In this document: positions 33,401 to 33,931 of the stretch, piece by piece
Numbering within the stretch: position 1 is the stretch's first letter
Layout: every line of letters starts with the position of its first letter
Assembly (NCBI RefSeq): GCF_012985205.1
Contig: NZ_JABEKS010000001.1
Location: forward strand, 1,674,001-1,738,000
Length of the DNA: 64,000 bases
Direction of reading: 5' to 3'
DNA from: Planctomonas sp. JC2975
Lineage (GTDB): Bacteria > Actinomycetota > Actinomycetes > Actinomycetales > Microbacteriaceae
The notes under the pieces: model-generated
What the model saw: only the letters and a program-made list of their open reading frames with translations
The model's database searches: none
Told to the model about the DNA's origin: nothing
Made by a program: the position numbers and the translations under genes

Positions 33401-33533
33401 CCACGACGGCGGACAGAACGAAGATCACAGATCCGGGTCGCCTCGTTGTGAGGCCCAGCGGACCGCGGCGGCGCGCGACGAACGCGTCGGAACCCATGGT
33501 TCCGCGCGTGCTCGTGCGCATCCCTCGTGCCAC
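426..33533 (-). CDS. Giant repetitive cell-wall-anchored surface protein (11,035 aa)
   Basis: One open frame of 11,036 codons, by composition (Ala, Gly, Ser, Thr, Val) roughly 1 MDa. Residues 1 to about 63 form a long signal peptide with an Arg-rich start, a hydrophobic core and an APAQA cleavage site. Residues 66-440 are Thr/Pro/Ser/Ala-rich with PTPTDSS repeats. Residues 440-740 contain a beta domain with a GGAGGYDTL motif. Residues 1757-6043 are 11 tandem units of about 390 residues. More divergent beta repeats of the type VGVGAAVAVNV continue to about 9700. Four GGxGND motifs lie near 10480-10725, a Calx-beta-like stretch near 10840-10950, and the end is a Gly/Ser linker, IAATG (11002-11006), a hydrophobic helix and RRRRR. 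It is probably a sortase-anchored adhesin or shell protein; I see no enzymatic domain. The frame opens at GTG 33533; in-frame ATGs at 33521 and 33497 are alternatives, and no Shine-Dalgarno decides among them. No sortase is nearby. Confidence 0.9.
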   Translation of the reverse strand: MARGMRTSTRGTMGSDAFVARRRGPLGLTTRRPGSVIFVLSAVVAAFALALAQSVVIGAPAQAAAPESTHTVTVRVAIPDGPTQGTASASPTATAPTVTAQPSATAQPSAQPTGTQIDPSLLAALLAALAAAHNGVQATVVPQPTSTSPYGSNCHMTGGSGPTSTPTTTVDPTTGTVTSSSSSSTSSSTLVCGPGTTGPATVGGSTQTGGSTPTPTPTDSSTPTPTDSSTPTPTDSSTPTPTDSPTPTQTPDPTPTPDPTSTPTASGGTTIHGGLGASLGSGFVLDDGTDASGSGTQTTPAVDTTPTDTASTTTTSSDPTAASDPATSDPAASDPAATASPAPATDGTSGSATQATSGTDATTSATDPATSTDTTSGSGATGVASTDPASATPTPSTAPTDASSATGAPASGTSTATATTTAASSGSAAATPGTTPAAAPSVYTYTADTATAAHSVRVYVDGGDLVIDDGGVLTRVPLSSLTSADIRSAGGNAMTLTVDTSVGPVTVPIAFTGSGSDTVAVIGNDVDWTADSTSGGSVVAPSLGGFSYSGVDSIAATGTGTSLHGPASDTTWNVTGHDAGSVGEQSFSGFQNLVGAADNRDTFVFSPNGSLDGTLDGGAGGYDTLVLHGAGGSAVSTPSNASSGSVVFGGHAVTYTGLEPVTITGVANVTVTASTANDTVTVTSDGAGHLIVSSPAMETQTIDIPTGSLTIQATATGVKILVTGDLLLPGARIVIGAASITVSPGVTIDTRSGGSAADVTLAATDAETGSAASASVIVDGAVIHAGTVILSATATQTPSAAPIVGENVVSASSSALVSVVGATVIDARGAVTLASSSTVTAVVSSTGTGASSATDAAVATAAIDSTATTHVGGSSSIKAGGALVLAASNNTSVTTTADATAATAGAGIGVTRVTSNTAAYIDSNSNLGVNAGSVDVAADSDNVVVTVAKSSPGGSTGNGQSPSTTTDGKAKAPGGSIDIAGALAYSDVQQSTHAYIAPIGGGLVIAVTGTAGSSGGAPVSVHASNEGGSSAAADGSAAASDPNGVGVAVAVNSADVTTDAHVSGATLTTPALDVAAVTKPAADGATNTYSASATSGAGGATNVGVAGSVAINVATVQTTAQLTGAPVAASGTDVGLTAKSNDTNLATAVPGANAGGATTGIGASIALNVVNDTTAAGLAAGSALTGAHNLTLTADAVSPSTTQARGGAFSTGVAIAPVYALTTSNVLTIANSETGTALTLTGDYTATAHQVATVSTTATGEAQADGSLGVAVAQTYANHLVQATTHRDVTVGGTFSLTANGASGAVTSATASDVGAGGTDAAEHPSPADLATGARTFADSEAPTTGGGLPGGGGGSGGSPGPGAPATPAGTVSVSAAVSITVHSASADASVDGVTIVAHGVNLTATENASAATLASGGPSSRAPPGGGTSIAAAVAVTLADVTVSANVGPHTLITSTALSLTAGVGPTTSSGAADATDRFSTTATAGAGSGGTLGVAGSVALQTATVTTSAALLSSGGTGPTVTLGSGGSGGFSAHATSAVVSTVSALMAAGGPGGSTAGIGASFGLALVNDTTTAVIGDGSVVTGAADVTLAALTHDDAAVTAQDGASSSGVSVAPFASVVSANVSTTAAIGTGALLTATGAVGISAEQHATAAATATGAVQGGATAAVGAGLSLVITADAVSASVARSVSAASIGITATGFSGSTASATASASGAPQGSSGSGTGVDTSVTDAKGAASGFATQTGSGAPAATKAPSASTSQGGVDAAAAVAVVVATPTASASVIGTGVVLTASGAVTIGSSQNADAATSADGSAVSTADLVIGAAVAITLLHAVNQATLPAGDSVHAGSLTLSAEVAVDGSDNGSAVSAQATSGAGGGSVSLAGSLAIAVVTPVTTALLAGDVTLTSAGSGALAVTAGSNVTSTAKAEPTAGGVTATKAGIGASVALDLVTDATNATISGSVTAAKSISLTATATDAATVEAKSGSSGGGAALAPAVALALSTVTTTAAILTGATTSATGAIGVTATQNASASTVAGSAVSDASSAAVGVGLALTIANHTVMAATARSLNAGADLALTASGISSSAADATASAAGAPGDGSGGGTGSGVDQQVTDQRTFADNTSQLNGGSTSGTTKAPSASTQSGGIDVAAAVGVVVAGSESTATIVGTGIDLTAGGTLTLASNANTDAASSADGSAVAPGTASIGAGVAITLAHVVNHAVLPTGDTIHAHALVVSAAMTQNGTDATHVFGAQAASGAGGGNVLVAGSLGLATVSLDTLAQLAGAVTITGSGGLAVTAVSDETSTVKAEPVGPGVSGGKVGVGASVALNLIGDSTVASIADGATVSGAGAITLTATAKDVAATEAKMGASGGGVAVTPAVAVTLATVTTAASVGTLGGTTTLAGNLSVSASQTATASTTAGAVATGASTAAVGIGLALTIANDDVHATTARSITAGGGITFDSSGVWASASTATASAGGAQQTSGGGGSSGSGVDDQVANQRQFAGDTAKANGAAGGTDPTGTTSTPSASTSGGKIDAAAAVAIVVATQTSTATVSSSVAGLTLTASGTVTLSAQQNADATTSADGSAVSGGAAAIGAAVAITLADVTNTALLPQNATVHAKALTISATEAVNGTDDVSTYGASSTSGAGGGKVSVAGSLGLAIANQTTSAQLAGTAALTGGDAVVTAGSNATTTVKALPTGGGVTPGNLGIGASAALAIVTDQTTAAVAKGATLTGAADVTLTSTAMDATTTQAQMGASGGGVDVAPAVAVTLSTVTTLATIGTGGTLALSGDLTAHATQSASASSTANAAVAGASTAAVGVALALTIANHTVTGSTARSVTASGAITLQATGTSASASSATASASGAKDNSSTGGSGGSGGDGVDQQLSKERTHADDTAGESGGAASGGTATPSASTSSGKVNVAAAVGVVVASVASTATIVGTGITLTSGGTVTIAASQNTDAGSAADGTASQGATATIGAAVALTLAKVDNTASVPVGDSVHAHGLVVSATATPNGADVTSTYGAQSASGAGGGTVSIAGSVAIAIVGQQTSALLAGTVTLTGGDASVTAASAAASTVKAEPSEGGVSGGKVGVGASVALNLVTDTTQASVANGSVFTGAGNVTVGSTATDAAATEAKMGASGGGVDLSPAIAVTLSAVTTTATIGTGATLQLSGALAASATQNASASTVAGSVATGASTAAVGVGLALTLSNHTIAATTARSITAGGDLSLTASSTSVSAAQASASAGGAPENSGSGGSGGDGVDTQVQKERTNADDTSAAAQGGTSGSKATPSASSSQGKVNVAAAVAVVVATVNVSATIIGTGLTLNSGGTVTIGSSQNTDAGTNADGSAVGASSANIGAAVAITLANVDNTAILSAGDSVVAHGLVVQATETVAGADAVSTYGAQSASGAGGGKVSVAGSLALEIANQTTTASVAGGVNLGAPSNAQGAVTITAGSAASSTVKAEPTPGGVVASSVGVGASAALAIVTDATAATIAGTATFTKTGDVTLSSSAKDDSAVEAKMGASGGGVSITPAVAVALSTVTTTVHVDAASGLTGNAAVLGSSGSFGATATQNASTSTVAGAVATGGTAGVGVGLALTIANHSVTASTDRSITAGGDIALTAAGASASAAQASASAGGAPGDSSGGGTAGGGVDQQVSTERTNADNTAGTYGGAKSGSDQTPSASTSSGKVNVAAAVAVVVAEATSSATIDHDGLALDAGGRVTLAASQNTDAGTNADGSAAGASSANIGAAVAITLADVENSAVVPTGDTVTAHDLTVSATETVVPLSGGGTDAVSTYGAQSASGAGGGNISVAGSLSLAVVNQHTTAEIAGTVTMSGGDAAVTAASAASSTVKAEPTAGGVTTSKVGVGASVALNLITDETIATLDDGIALTGARNVTLTSSATDDALTDAKMGASGGSVDIAPAVAVTLSTVTTQVVVGTPGGTLSVSGSFAGSATQNASANTSAGAVVAGGSTAAVGVGLALTVSNHTVSATTARSITAGGDLALSASGVSASAASGQASASGAPENSADGSGGAGTGGGSGDGVDAQIQKERTNADDTAAASKGSKSGGTTTPSASTSSGKVNVAAAIGVVVATVSSSATVIGSGLQLKAGGTVTLASSQNTDAASAADGSASQGATATIGAAVAITLADVTNSAVLPAGDTVVAHALVVSATETVSGADVTSTYGAQATSGAGGGKISVAGSLALAVVNQATSAELAGTVSLSGGDASITAGSAASSTVKAEPTAGGVTSTSVGVGASVALNLITDTTLATLDNGIAITGAHSIALTSTARDDALTDAKMGASGGKVDIAPAVAVTLSTVTTTAVIGTFGGTLSASGDVTAAATQNASANTSAGAVVAGGSTAAIGVGLALTVSNHTVSGTTARSITAGGNITLSAFGVSASAASGQASASGAPENSADGSGGAGTGGGAGDGVDAQIQKERTNADDTAAASKGAKSGTTSTPSASSSSGKVNVAAAIGVVVATVKSTATIVGTGLDLTASGTVTLASSQNTDAASAADGSASQGATATIGAAVAITLADVTNTAKLPAADTVHSHSLVVSATETVVGSGPGADATSTYGAQSTSGAGGGKISVAGSFALAVVDQQTLAELAGTVSLTGGDASVNAGSTASTTVKAEPTLGGVTATSVGVGASAAIALIQDDTTATLDNGIAITGAHDVSLTSSARDDSVVEAKMGAAGGKVDLAPAVAIDLSNVTTQALIGTFGGTLTLGGSLTASATQKASASTNAGAVVTGGSSAAIGVGLALTIANHTVTATTARSVDAGGNITLSASSVSASAAGAQASASGSPENSADGSGGAGTGGGAGDGVDSQVKGQRDFTDQSAADNGVKGTGSASTPKATSSSGGVNVAAAIGIDLATAAATATIVGTGIDLKAGGTVTLASSQNTDAASSADGSATQGGTANVGAGVAITLADVTNTALLPASDTVHAKNLVVSATETADGSDSTSTYGAQSVSGAGGGKVSVAGSFALAVVNQKTLAELAGTVTLTGGDITVTAGSQASTTVKAEPTPGGVTATSVGVGASVAIALIEDDTTAVLDNGIAITGARNVSLSATAGDDAIVEAKMGAAGGKVDIAPAVAIALSNVTTTASLGTFGGALQLSGSLTLSATQKATASTNAGAVVSGGSSAAVGVGLGLTIANHTVTATTARSVKAGGDITLGASSVSDSAAGAQASASGAPENSTDGSGGAGTGGGAGDGVDSQVKGQRDFTDQSAANNGVKGSGSASTPKATTSDGGVNVAAAIGIDLATVTATATIAGTSLDLTAGGTVALASSQNTDAASSADGSATQGGTANIGAGVAITLADVTNTAELPATDTVHARGLVVSATETVDGSDATSTYGAQSVSGAGGGKVSVAGSFALAVVDQTTLAEVACTVTLTGGDAAITAGSQASTTVKAEPTPGGVTSTNVGVGASVALSLIQDTTTATLDDGIALTGAHDVTLTATARDDAVTEAKMGATGGKVAIAPAVAITLSNVTTTARIGSLPQAIQLSGSLTAGASQIASASSTAGAATGGASSAAIGVGLGLTIANHTVSGTTDRSIVAGGNATLSASSVSATAASAQASASGAPESSGGSGSSGDGVDSQVQGQRTFADQSATDNKVAGSGGTATPSANTNDGKVNVAAAIAITVSTVTATATIEHDGPDITAGGLVTLASSQNTDAATDADGSASHGATATVGAAVAITLANVTNTARLPQGDTIHAHAITVSATETPFTTSTSGSDVTSTYGAQAASGAGQGKISVAGSFALAVVNQTTLAELSGVVTLTGGDVAITAGSNATSTVKAEPTQGGVSATNVGIGASVALNLVTDTTTALLDNGIVVTGARDFVLTATAGDIATTEAKMGAQGTGSAKVAVTPAIAITISNVITSASIGTIPTGGLVITGSFAANAHQTAGATSTAGAVAAGGSSASVGIALGLNLVTHTVTGTTGRNITAGGSIAFGAFGSSADGAAASASASGAPGTSSPNAPSGDVDKQASDQRDFASTTATTYKGKGADGSANPSASTSDGKVAVAAAIAINVADVTATATLPTGLTLAAGGAVSLASSENTDGIVKADGTALNAQDVGVGAAVALNLVTIVNKAWIGDRTTVTGNGFSESATMTNVAGDTTHTFTVEADAGAGSKDVGVAGAVALNLVTDNTEAYIPGSAAVHAGTGDVVLTAQNLRTDSATAKADAELGGGGKVGIGASVAINVLTTNVTRAEVVDGAVLTGGRNVTLSATASDPVTAVVTAGSAGSSVAVSPAVGINIVSPVTIARLGIPSAPGVGLVATGAVTIAASYTGGTSVTGDANAAGDGVAVGAVIALNILTLTTTAQTQRSITGTSVVITAATVTAGSAQATASAQGSAQNTAGNSDSQASDQLNGTPSTSGKTGTLPSSSDNVSSANGQASGQSGKSGQGVGVGAAVTVNWVVDTTTATITDGLTITATGALVVASSNTVDATDKSIGTSLKLNSTNIGAGIGLNVATVTNTGSIGAGDHITAGSVAVEAITPAGAENDFVVWGLAAAGGNGKVSVAGSVGVQVIDFETTAVIGAGSTVLSAGGLAVQASNPMGLQNIAAAGGLAISGSGVGAAVAVNILTIDTLAYIDPVPGAPTTIDAGGAILITATASIGALVVPDIPLITIAVTSVAIAGGAGTSGVAIGGSVIVDVMNLTTRAYIAGGTAVNQHVPVSPAQSITISARDDTTFVQLAGAIALTAGSVGVGLGLVVDVLNKDVRAYIGDGVTARLGGSVAITATATESITAVAVDAAASTNAAVVGSIIVMVINQGSNAPGTRAYVDGGASPTVLHAGGGISIQASDTLPALALYTGNLTVGGSAGVGVSSATLVRTGIVDAYIAAGDDIQTYGAPGLAIGATQSENETLLAIGGAGGGTAGVAGSATVGVQNNTTTAHIDAGVTINHDNTLAQPGQGIALAASDTTTLKGAAGQLAIGGTAGVGAGADIEVLNKTTQAWIAPGTTANVVGDATIDATSSENVISISTGGAGGGVAAVAVNAAVPVFTIVTQAWIGERCQAAQVTPANCTTSRAVVNAGGNARIAANEQLTMTVVAGAIAVGGTAGVGAAAAVPVVTKTTTAFLGDFSVLNALGTTPGLTVNTGGFSTTQVDTRFSPSAIQADGVTLHLPFTHSYTEGEQVMYDDGGGDQIVGLTQGQVYYVHVVSPTDIQLSLTPGGAAIPLSAPARGGESQRLVPTDQASVPQSTTPYFDPHTSGAVAGTVITLPYDLDVSLGDPVIYSSGGGTPIGGLVDGGEYYVIPGAPGSHQIQLADSLCHADPTAKGCSGSVQTAITLNAAAATGRAHSIVKQGDQPSPNPAATLGTQTVTGNTATGFHGVAITANNSDDISAAGVTASFAGIAGVGVGGSVNVVTATTTAFVGKYAQVDSSNGGADAAQSVLVDAGNAFRLLMISAVAAGGTVGVGASATVGVVKLTADAFIDQSAYVAAQRDVDVVGTATDAVTSVAVTASGGLVGVAGAASVIVLTTHTYADTGLAVTIAAGNNVLIGAHDDTSIIAVGGGISGGFVGVGIGVTVTSITKDTRAFIGAGSIVDAKATQPANTLSGVYDGTFAGTGFGTSPFNGLAVQAGSSEKIFGLAVAVGAGAAGVAGGVDVTLLHATTEAFIDSNLLNRTRINTAAGAGSQQSVNVSAADATSALTIGGGMAGGLVGVAGGIDIGIAQTATQAYIGGYATVDAARDLVLNALAAKSIHSYALSVGLGAVGIAASVSVWTVGTDPTTSYNAGANGVDKGTWSSAGSYVKGDVVTASDGQRYGALVDGPTLDPVADTSHTQWEAAADALAPSSGTSAQTQSGGIANGAGSGGYQHILDNAGNSTADSVTNARIAPSLTSASGSVQGAAPGSDLVNNEFDAPQVPGSTTSEIGAGTVIVVGGSVRMAANEQNSYLGVVGTVAVGIAAAGGSVAIANLTSTSDAGVATGVSITAGGDVSVQSVVTENDFGIAFAGQGGLISVGAQVAVITSHASQTAHIDTGAVIPTAGGTVDVEAKTVRTVNPLAIGIAIGAAAVGAAVADAEVDGNTTATIGDVTIGAAAPAGGVNMLAQSQITVPTQAYSVQGGIGVGITGAGAIAHISGATTAAFNGHATLSGGMSVAASGTNTTSASTLGVATGTIAAGIMVVVSRDERTTVAEMTKGSSVSAGGTVAVSATSANHATVLAQGGTFSGVGVTLMLPIALVTGTTEAHLDGQVTASGAVAVAASGQNQASAEADVLNIALLGGGQGTFPVAHVEQSAQVLASIGASASIASSGLVSVKAAIVVDGNGHGNYAFAKVLGGGGGIINAGAYTADAELLAPTTAELRTTVSSSGGVSVTADSTSRAEANTTVGSVSFAGVTAAGLVALIASSAATTAIPTGGTIGSTGSVTVKATSNNTATVDTQVGSIGAFTLSATLPFAHVEAATRAELGDPVLSANGLTVSAGAQNTATADSALLGIGILAGALGGADARITSSASVTAIVDSTATTVNAGSGALLVSASSVNHATATPSQVTVGGIALSGLTPIAIVAAGTTAEFDGGTTTSGAFSVTASGQNTAQATASADNFSIIGATGALADAEVQSTAGVGASVSTSTRLTATGFVTVTASLGAGGNTADAEITSTGGGLIHGGVFFAKAVVAAPVAATFGGAVLGSTGATIAASGTNSTTATTESLGIGLASLTGAAVDSEVLGSASVQATFGSGAMVTTGSVTVKATSGNTATASTDTLDGGLIAGNASFPIAQIAAPTGAEFDGGLSGGTGLAVSATSTSIASSVSGARAFGLAGASDSSPQATVTSGVVTQANIGQGAVLNAPNGSVSVVSTATNSATAKGGSTNGGLGSISSANPHATDNAQTFARMLGAAHGASATTPGAQSFQVLATGTDSATALISDTSVGGLSVANAGANAATATLVETDFGTAGAPVSAVGDITIGVSSNPVSIAASESEHVGIALDLANNTASVTTNPTVNLFIGANAQIYAGGTITATAQQNTQAPPAPNSSQFDASGVTSNVITLTAPHSFTTGSTVTYSSQGGTPVGGLTNGFDYNVIVVGANAVELGSLFDGAQVDPSTNTIAFGATVGGSFVPLDHNLHEGDIVVYTVPSGGTAVPGLIAGHQYRVHVVDASHIQLYDANESQSSVSVTGSNVTGGNTFTVGNAFKPGDAVVYTAAPALVTFSSQQVNIQTDGSGAPVLTGNPQHLVDQDNNEIVIQGHGLTTGEAVVYEGASDPIGGLLNGHTYYVIVVNPNVISLANTMCEATGGCVDGSNNPIPVKAVPLTPDKSDAGEAVVHGLWIPGQQPIQGLDDGGRYYVISNSTTQLQVSATKGGTALPLNGAGIIGVGTFTAAPVSIATGGSAVQQLVLDLSSPGSGTQSLTALGIGGGTPGGGQQSTATVAGSGGGFISSSNATPTASENASVVVTIGGGAVLTAGGSITVTTNSNAGVTANASNSGGGLVAIGSAEGTAKTVTSTIVTVGQGAALTAAHNVTIAPVTVGQANASSQSSAEGLGSGVESDAGATITITATTNIAGHITAGDDASIGSQSQAYANVSTHAEAGGLGADANAGRCGGPTCDINVTDTTNVDIQPGAAITADTVEITSNVGAMTLNNQSYTHAKAVGAGSKASSNIYVTSNSDLLIEHDTKIVGYESVTLTAEHQAILLIAHSNANCGCLGGDTDSDSTDSYQSTSNVTAEAGAIIRTAALDVEALQNELGWTWSRDRSGAAFDGGGRGGSVTNNAVRSIVWNADVYLHAPDPQLVVDATGTITKLYGVVVKDDLGNTYGLGATIPTGRTIEVQDIANTGGATVVFHANTPPTQPNGASAPASTLTGTQATFTVQNTFDFVKLYNHSNRSMVVHAVGVVNLTNTAATMQILVDESPDFRFSVGTPIFTPTAVDIENYLDGGGTPQLVIDGWIYNPIGSTRVDNQHGDILAGPDAPLITTNTLAIYADAGTIGSYATVGGAVVRVPIPVQLVQSDYLVDNVDPTRFVALIADALDDVVLNITSILRGTPVPFTPTLGPIHAGHNIDLVLGDSLQGDDVPVISSDYLQVNVYNTDHIGTTFPPTGQYKVYFWPDTTPTYDLSLVLTAFGTVNRPYDSTYVFPDLSAGNDIRVIHTAARATLNIDATTNVDATLAGAEFPVPFSVSDHVGEIDMFTNGYIIDTETISDLRVGTITSTASDVTLIAADAAGASIFDVAAADDDTAHVIGNTITLLAQFGGIGFVTPDTNYLELQSSHAARGHVRALALDGIYLTQTTGDLFVGFVDSFTGDVALTNLNGSILDDDPTKAVQAAGANIDLIAHNGAIGATGATFGISTSPTGRLYAFTDRTSSLPPGSNPPADIDLTQTSGSLIVLRAESLFGGVRIALPYDGSGDSDLTIIDTGSTLDGADIVTQGRIVAATDVLLQVGDDLTEPVGAVIQGATVTIYGEYGQNPATPIGSALFFGGTLTGHPTHVFGGAGNDSFVFDHTYLGGQTDVYGGATSTAGGPGGTTPDGNDTFVVDHLQTMTTTHLDTSGDPYDGTQVRDTLHLDGELGNNSYVITTWGSVDPLNHDYRLEVLNTGARGGLNTLTINGSDGPDVFLLRGSSIIPDQPQAQQPAFVALLHSPTAGERIDYDDHINARLTVNGLGGNDVFAVDDNSAITTINGGAGNDTFIIGQVYETPRAAPAVHPEDAFSTILTSDGYVSPGISFPTTIYGGLGNDLFLVNHNLAELRLEAGGGNSAFVFRTMEGASGFLPDGLVTVDGGSGLSTVRIDIFGGLGHVSSNINGASGDGLNLLFRNFRSAPSRQHAAPIGLLPYMLPNEDPPVFPVIPVVDPVAGDGQIIVTESGGGTVILPSGQTQDTYTIQLATAPTADVYITISVAYGPGAPYALVSLDGVTFAPMIMLVIAAGDTSAHTIYVRYAPGTVIDPNEVVETISHSSESDDPAYEHAGIRNVYINLQPPQVIPNPPSGGGSGSGSGASARGAGTQASGTGNGTAIAATGSDAAPGLALAVLALLAGLALLVARRRRRV
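516..530 (-). other. Codons for the IAATG sorting signal of the giant protein
   Basis: These codons encode IAATG, followed by about 20 hydrophobic residues and the tail ARRRRRV to the stop. The layout (pentapeptide, helix, basic tail) is that of a cell-wall sorting signal. Class E sortases of high-G+C Gram-positives are known to accept LAxTG; here the first residue is Ile rather than Leu. Anchoring by such a sortase is inference. Confidence 0.75.
1362..2099 (-). other. RTX-like GGxGND motifs in the giant protein
   Basis: Four hexapeptides of the type GGxGND are encoded at 1362-1379 (GGLGND), 1512-1529 (GGAGND), 1572-1589 (GLGGND) and 2082-2099 (GGAGND), each followed by a hydrophobic xFxV strand. 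This is the core of the calcium-binding nonapeptide GGxGxDxUx. The copies are spaced apart rather than in a continuous beta-roll, so calcium binding is possible but not proven. Confidence 0.65.
5450..6420 (-). repeat. Cluster of Gly-Tyr modules in the giant protein (second cluster)
   Basis: This part encodes at least four divergent copies of a module reading roughly GL.xGxxYxVxxVxxxxxxL, preceded by a DxVVYTxxxGxPxxGL segment; examples are HQYRVHVVDASHIQLYD and HTYYVIVVNPNVISLAN. The copies are 60-80 residues apart. Similar modules are, from memory, present in giant proteins of Gram-negative bacteria. They alternate with the beta repeats and may be separate small domains. Confidence 0.65.
11600..12060 (-). 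repeat. Cluster of Gly-Tyr modules in the giant protein (first cluster)
   Basis: Encodes two copies of the same module as the cluster at 5450-6420: one containing GQVYYVHVVSPTDIQLSL, the other GGEYYVIPGAPGSHQIQL. The second copy is followed by a cysteine pair (CHADPTAKGC). The cluster interrupts the beta-repeat region near residues 7160-7310. Confidence 0.6.
15407..28265 (-). repeat. Eleven tandem ~390-residue (about 1.17-kb) repeats inside the giant gene
   Basis: Measured from the Pro codon of a conserved PSAST-type linker at 28265 to the matching Pro codon at 15407 there are exactly 4286 codons, or 11 units averaging 389.6 residues. A second anchor (AKMGA or its equivalent) falls at 27571, 26423, 25253, 24094, 22930, 21748, 20575, 19390, 18217, 17044 and 15877, with spacings of 1148-1185 bp. 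Each unit contains, in order, VNVAAAVGVVVA-like, SSQNTDA, STYGAQSASGAGGGK, STVKAEPT, AKMGASGG, NASASTxAG, ANHTVxATTARS and a Gly/Ser-rich hinge with an ERTNADDT-like motif. Central copies (16.5-22 kb) are visibly the most alike and the edges diverge. Confidence 0.92.
32795..32915 (-). repeat. 24-bp repeats encoding the PTPTDSS stalk
   Basis: Near-identical 24-bp units encode repeated PTPTDSST octapeptides in the N-terminal stalk of the giant protein. Such Pro/Thr-rich stretches are typical wall-spanning or glycosylated spacers in actinobacterial surface proteins. The number of units could vary by slippage. Confidence 0.75.
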
Positions 33534-33607
33534 GGCTCAGCCCCGAACTGGCCCACGCCGTTCGCGGCGGCCCGAAACGCCGCGACCCGGCCGGGTCGAC
33601 AGCAGTG

Positions 33608-33636
33608 ACGGTAGACCCGGTCGATCGGACGCGCAA
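33608..33636 (-). promoter_or_regulatory. Candidate promoter of the giant surface-protein gene
   Basis: On the minus strand TTGCGC (33636-33631) and TACCGT (33613-33608) are separated by exactly 17 bp, a good match to a housekeeping-sigma promoter of the TTGnnn/TAnnnT type. Transcription would begin near 33601, leaving about 68 nt before GTG 33533. The rest of the 388-bp gap (33534-33921) shows no gene; a short CCCC-GAAAA-GGGG inverted repeat near 33749 has no obvious role. Confidence 0.4.
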
Positions 33637-33889
33637 CGATTTCGCCTCACGCGTGACAGGCACCTCGGACGGCGTCATCGAACACTGATCACGGCGTGTC
33701 GCAGGCGTTCTCGCCGATCCAGGCGCTGCCGCTCTCGCACCACCGGCCCCCGAAAAGGGGTAGGCGACAGAGTCCGCTTCGATGGCGATTTGCTCATCTG
33801 AGCACTGCCAGTTTCGACGGCCTTCCGGTGATGGATCCTGCAGCGGTTCACGCCTCGACGATGCCGCTCCTACCGTCCCGACGCTCCCG

Positions 33890-33931
33890 ACGAACGCCGG
33901 CAATGACCTCCGCTCTCAGCTTCAGCGCGCC
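33890..33931 (-). repeat. 42-bp stop-codon-spanning element, copy 1
   Basis: This segment contains the last codons and TGA of the LigD-type gene plus about 34 downstream bases. It matches the segment at the end of sucC (45971-46012) at 35 of 42 positions. Here the internal hairpin is degenerate. It is probably a dispersed intergenic repeat; its role is unknown. Confidence 0.6.

Noticed and set aside
31741-33903. A 720-codon minus-strand frame starting upstream of the giant gene
   Set aside because: It overlaps the giant gene's 5' region in another frame, its product is His/Arg/Asp-rich low complexity, and it has no family features.
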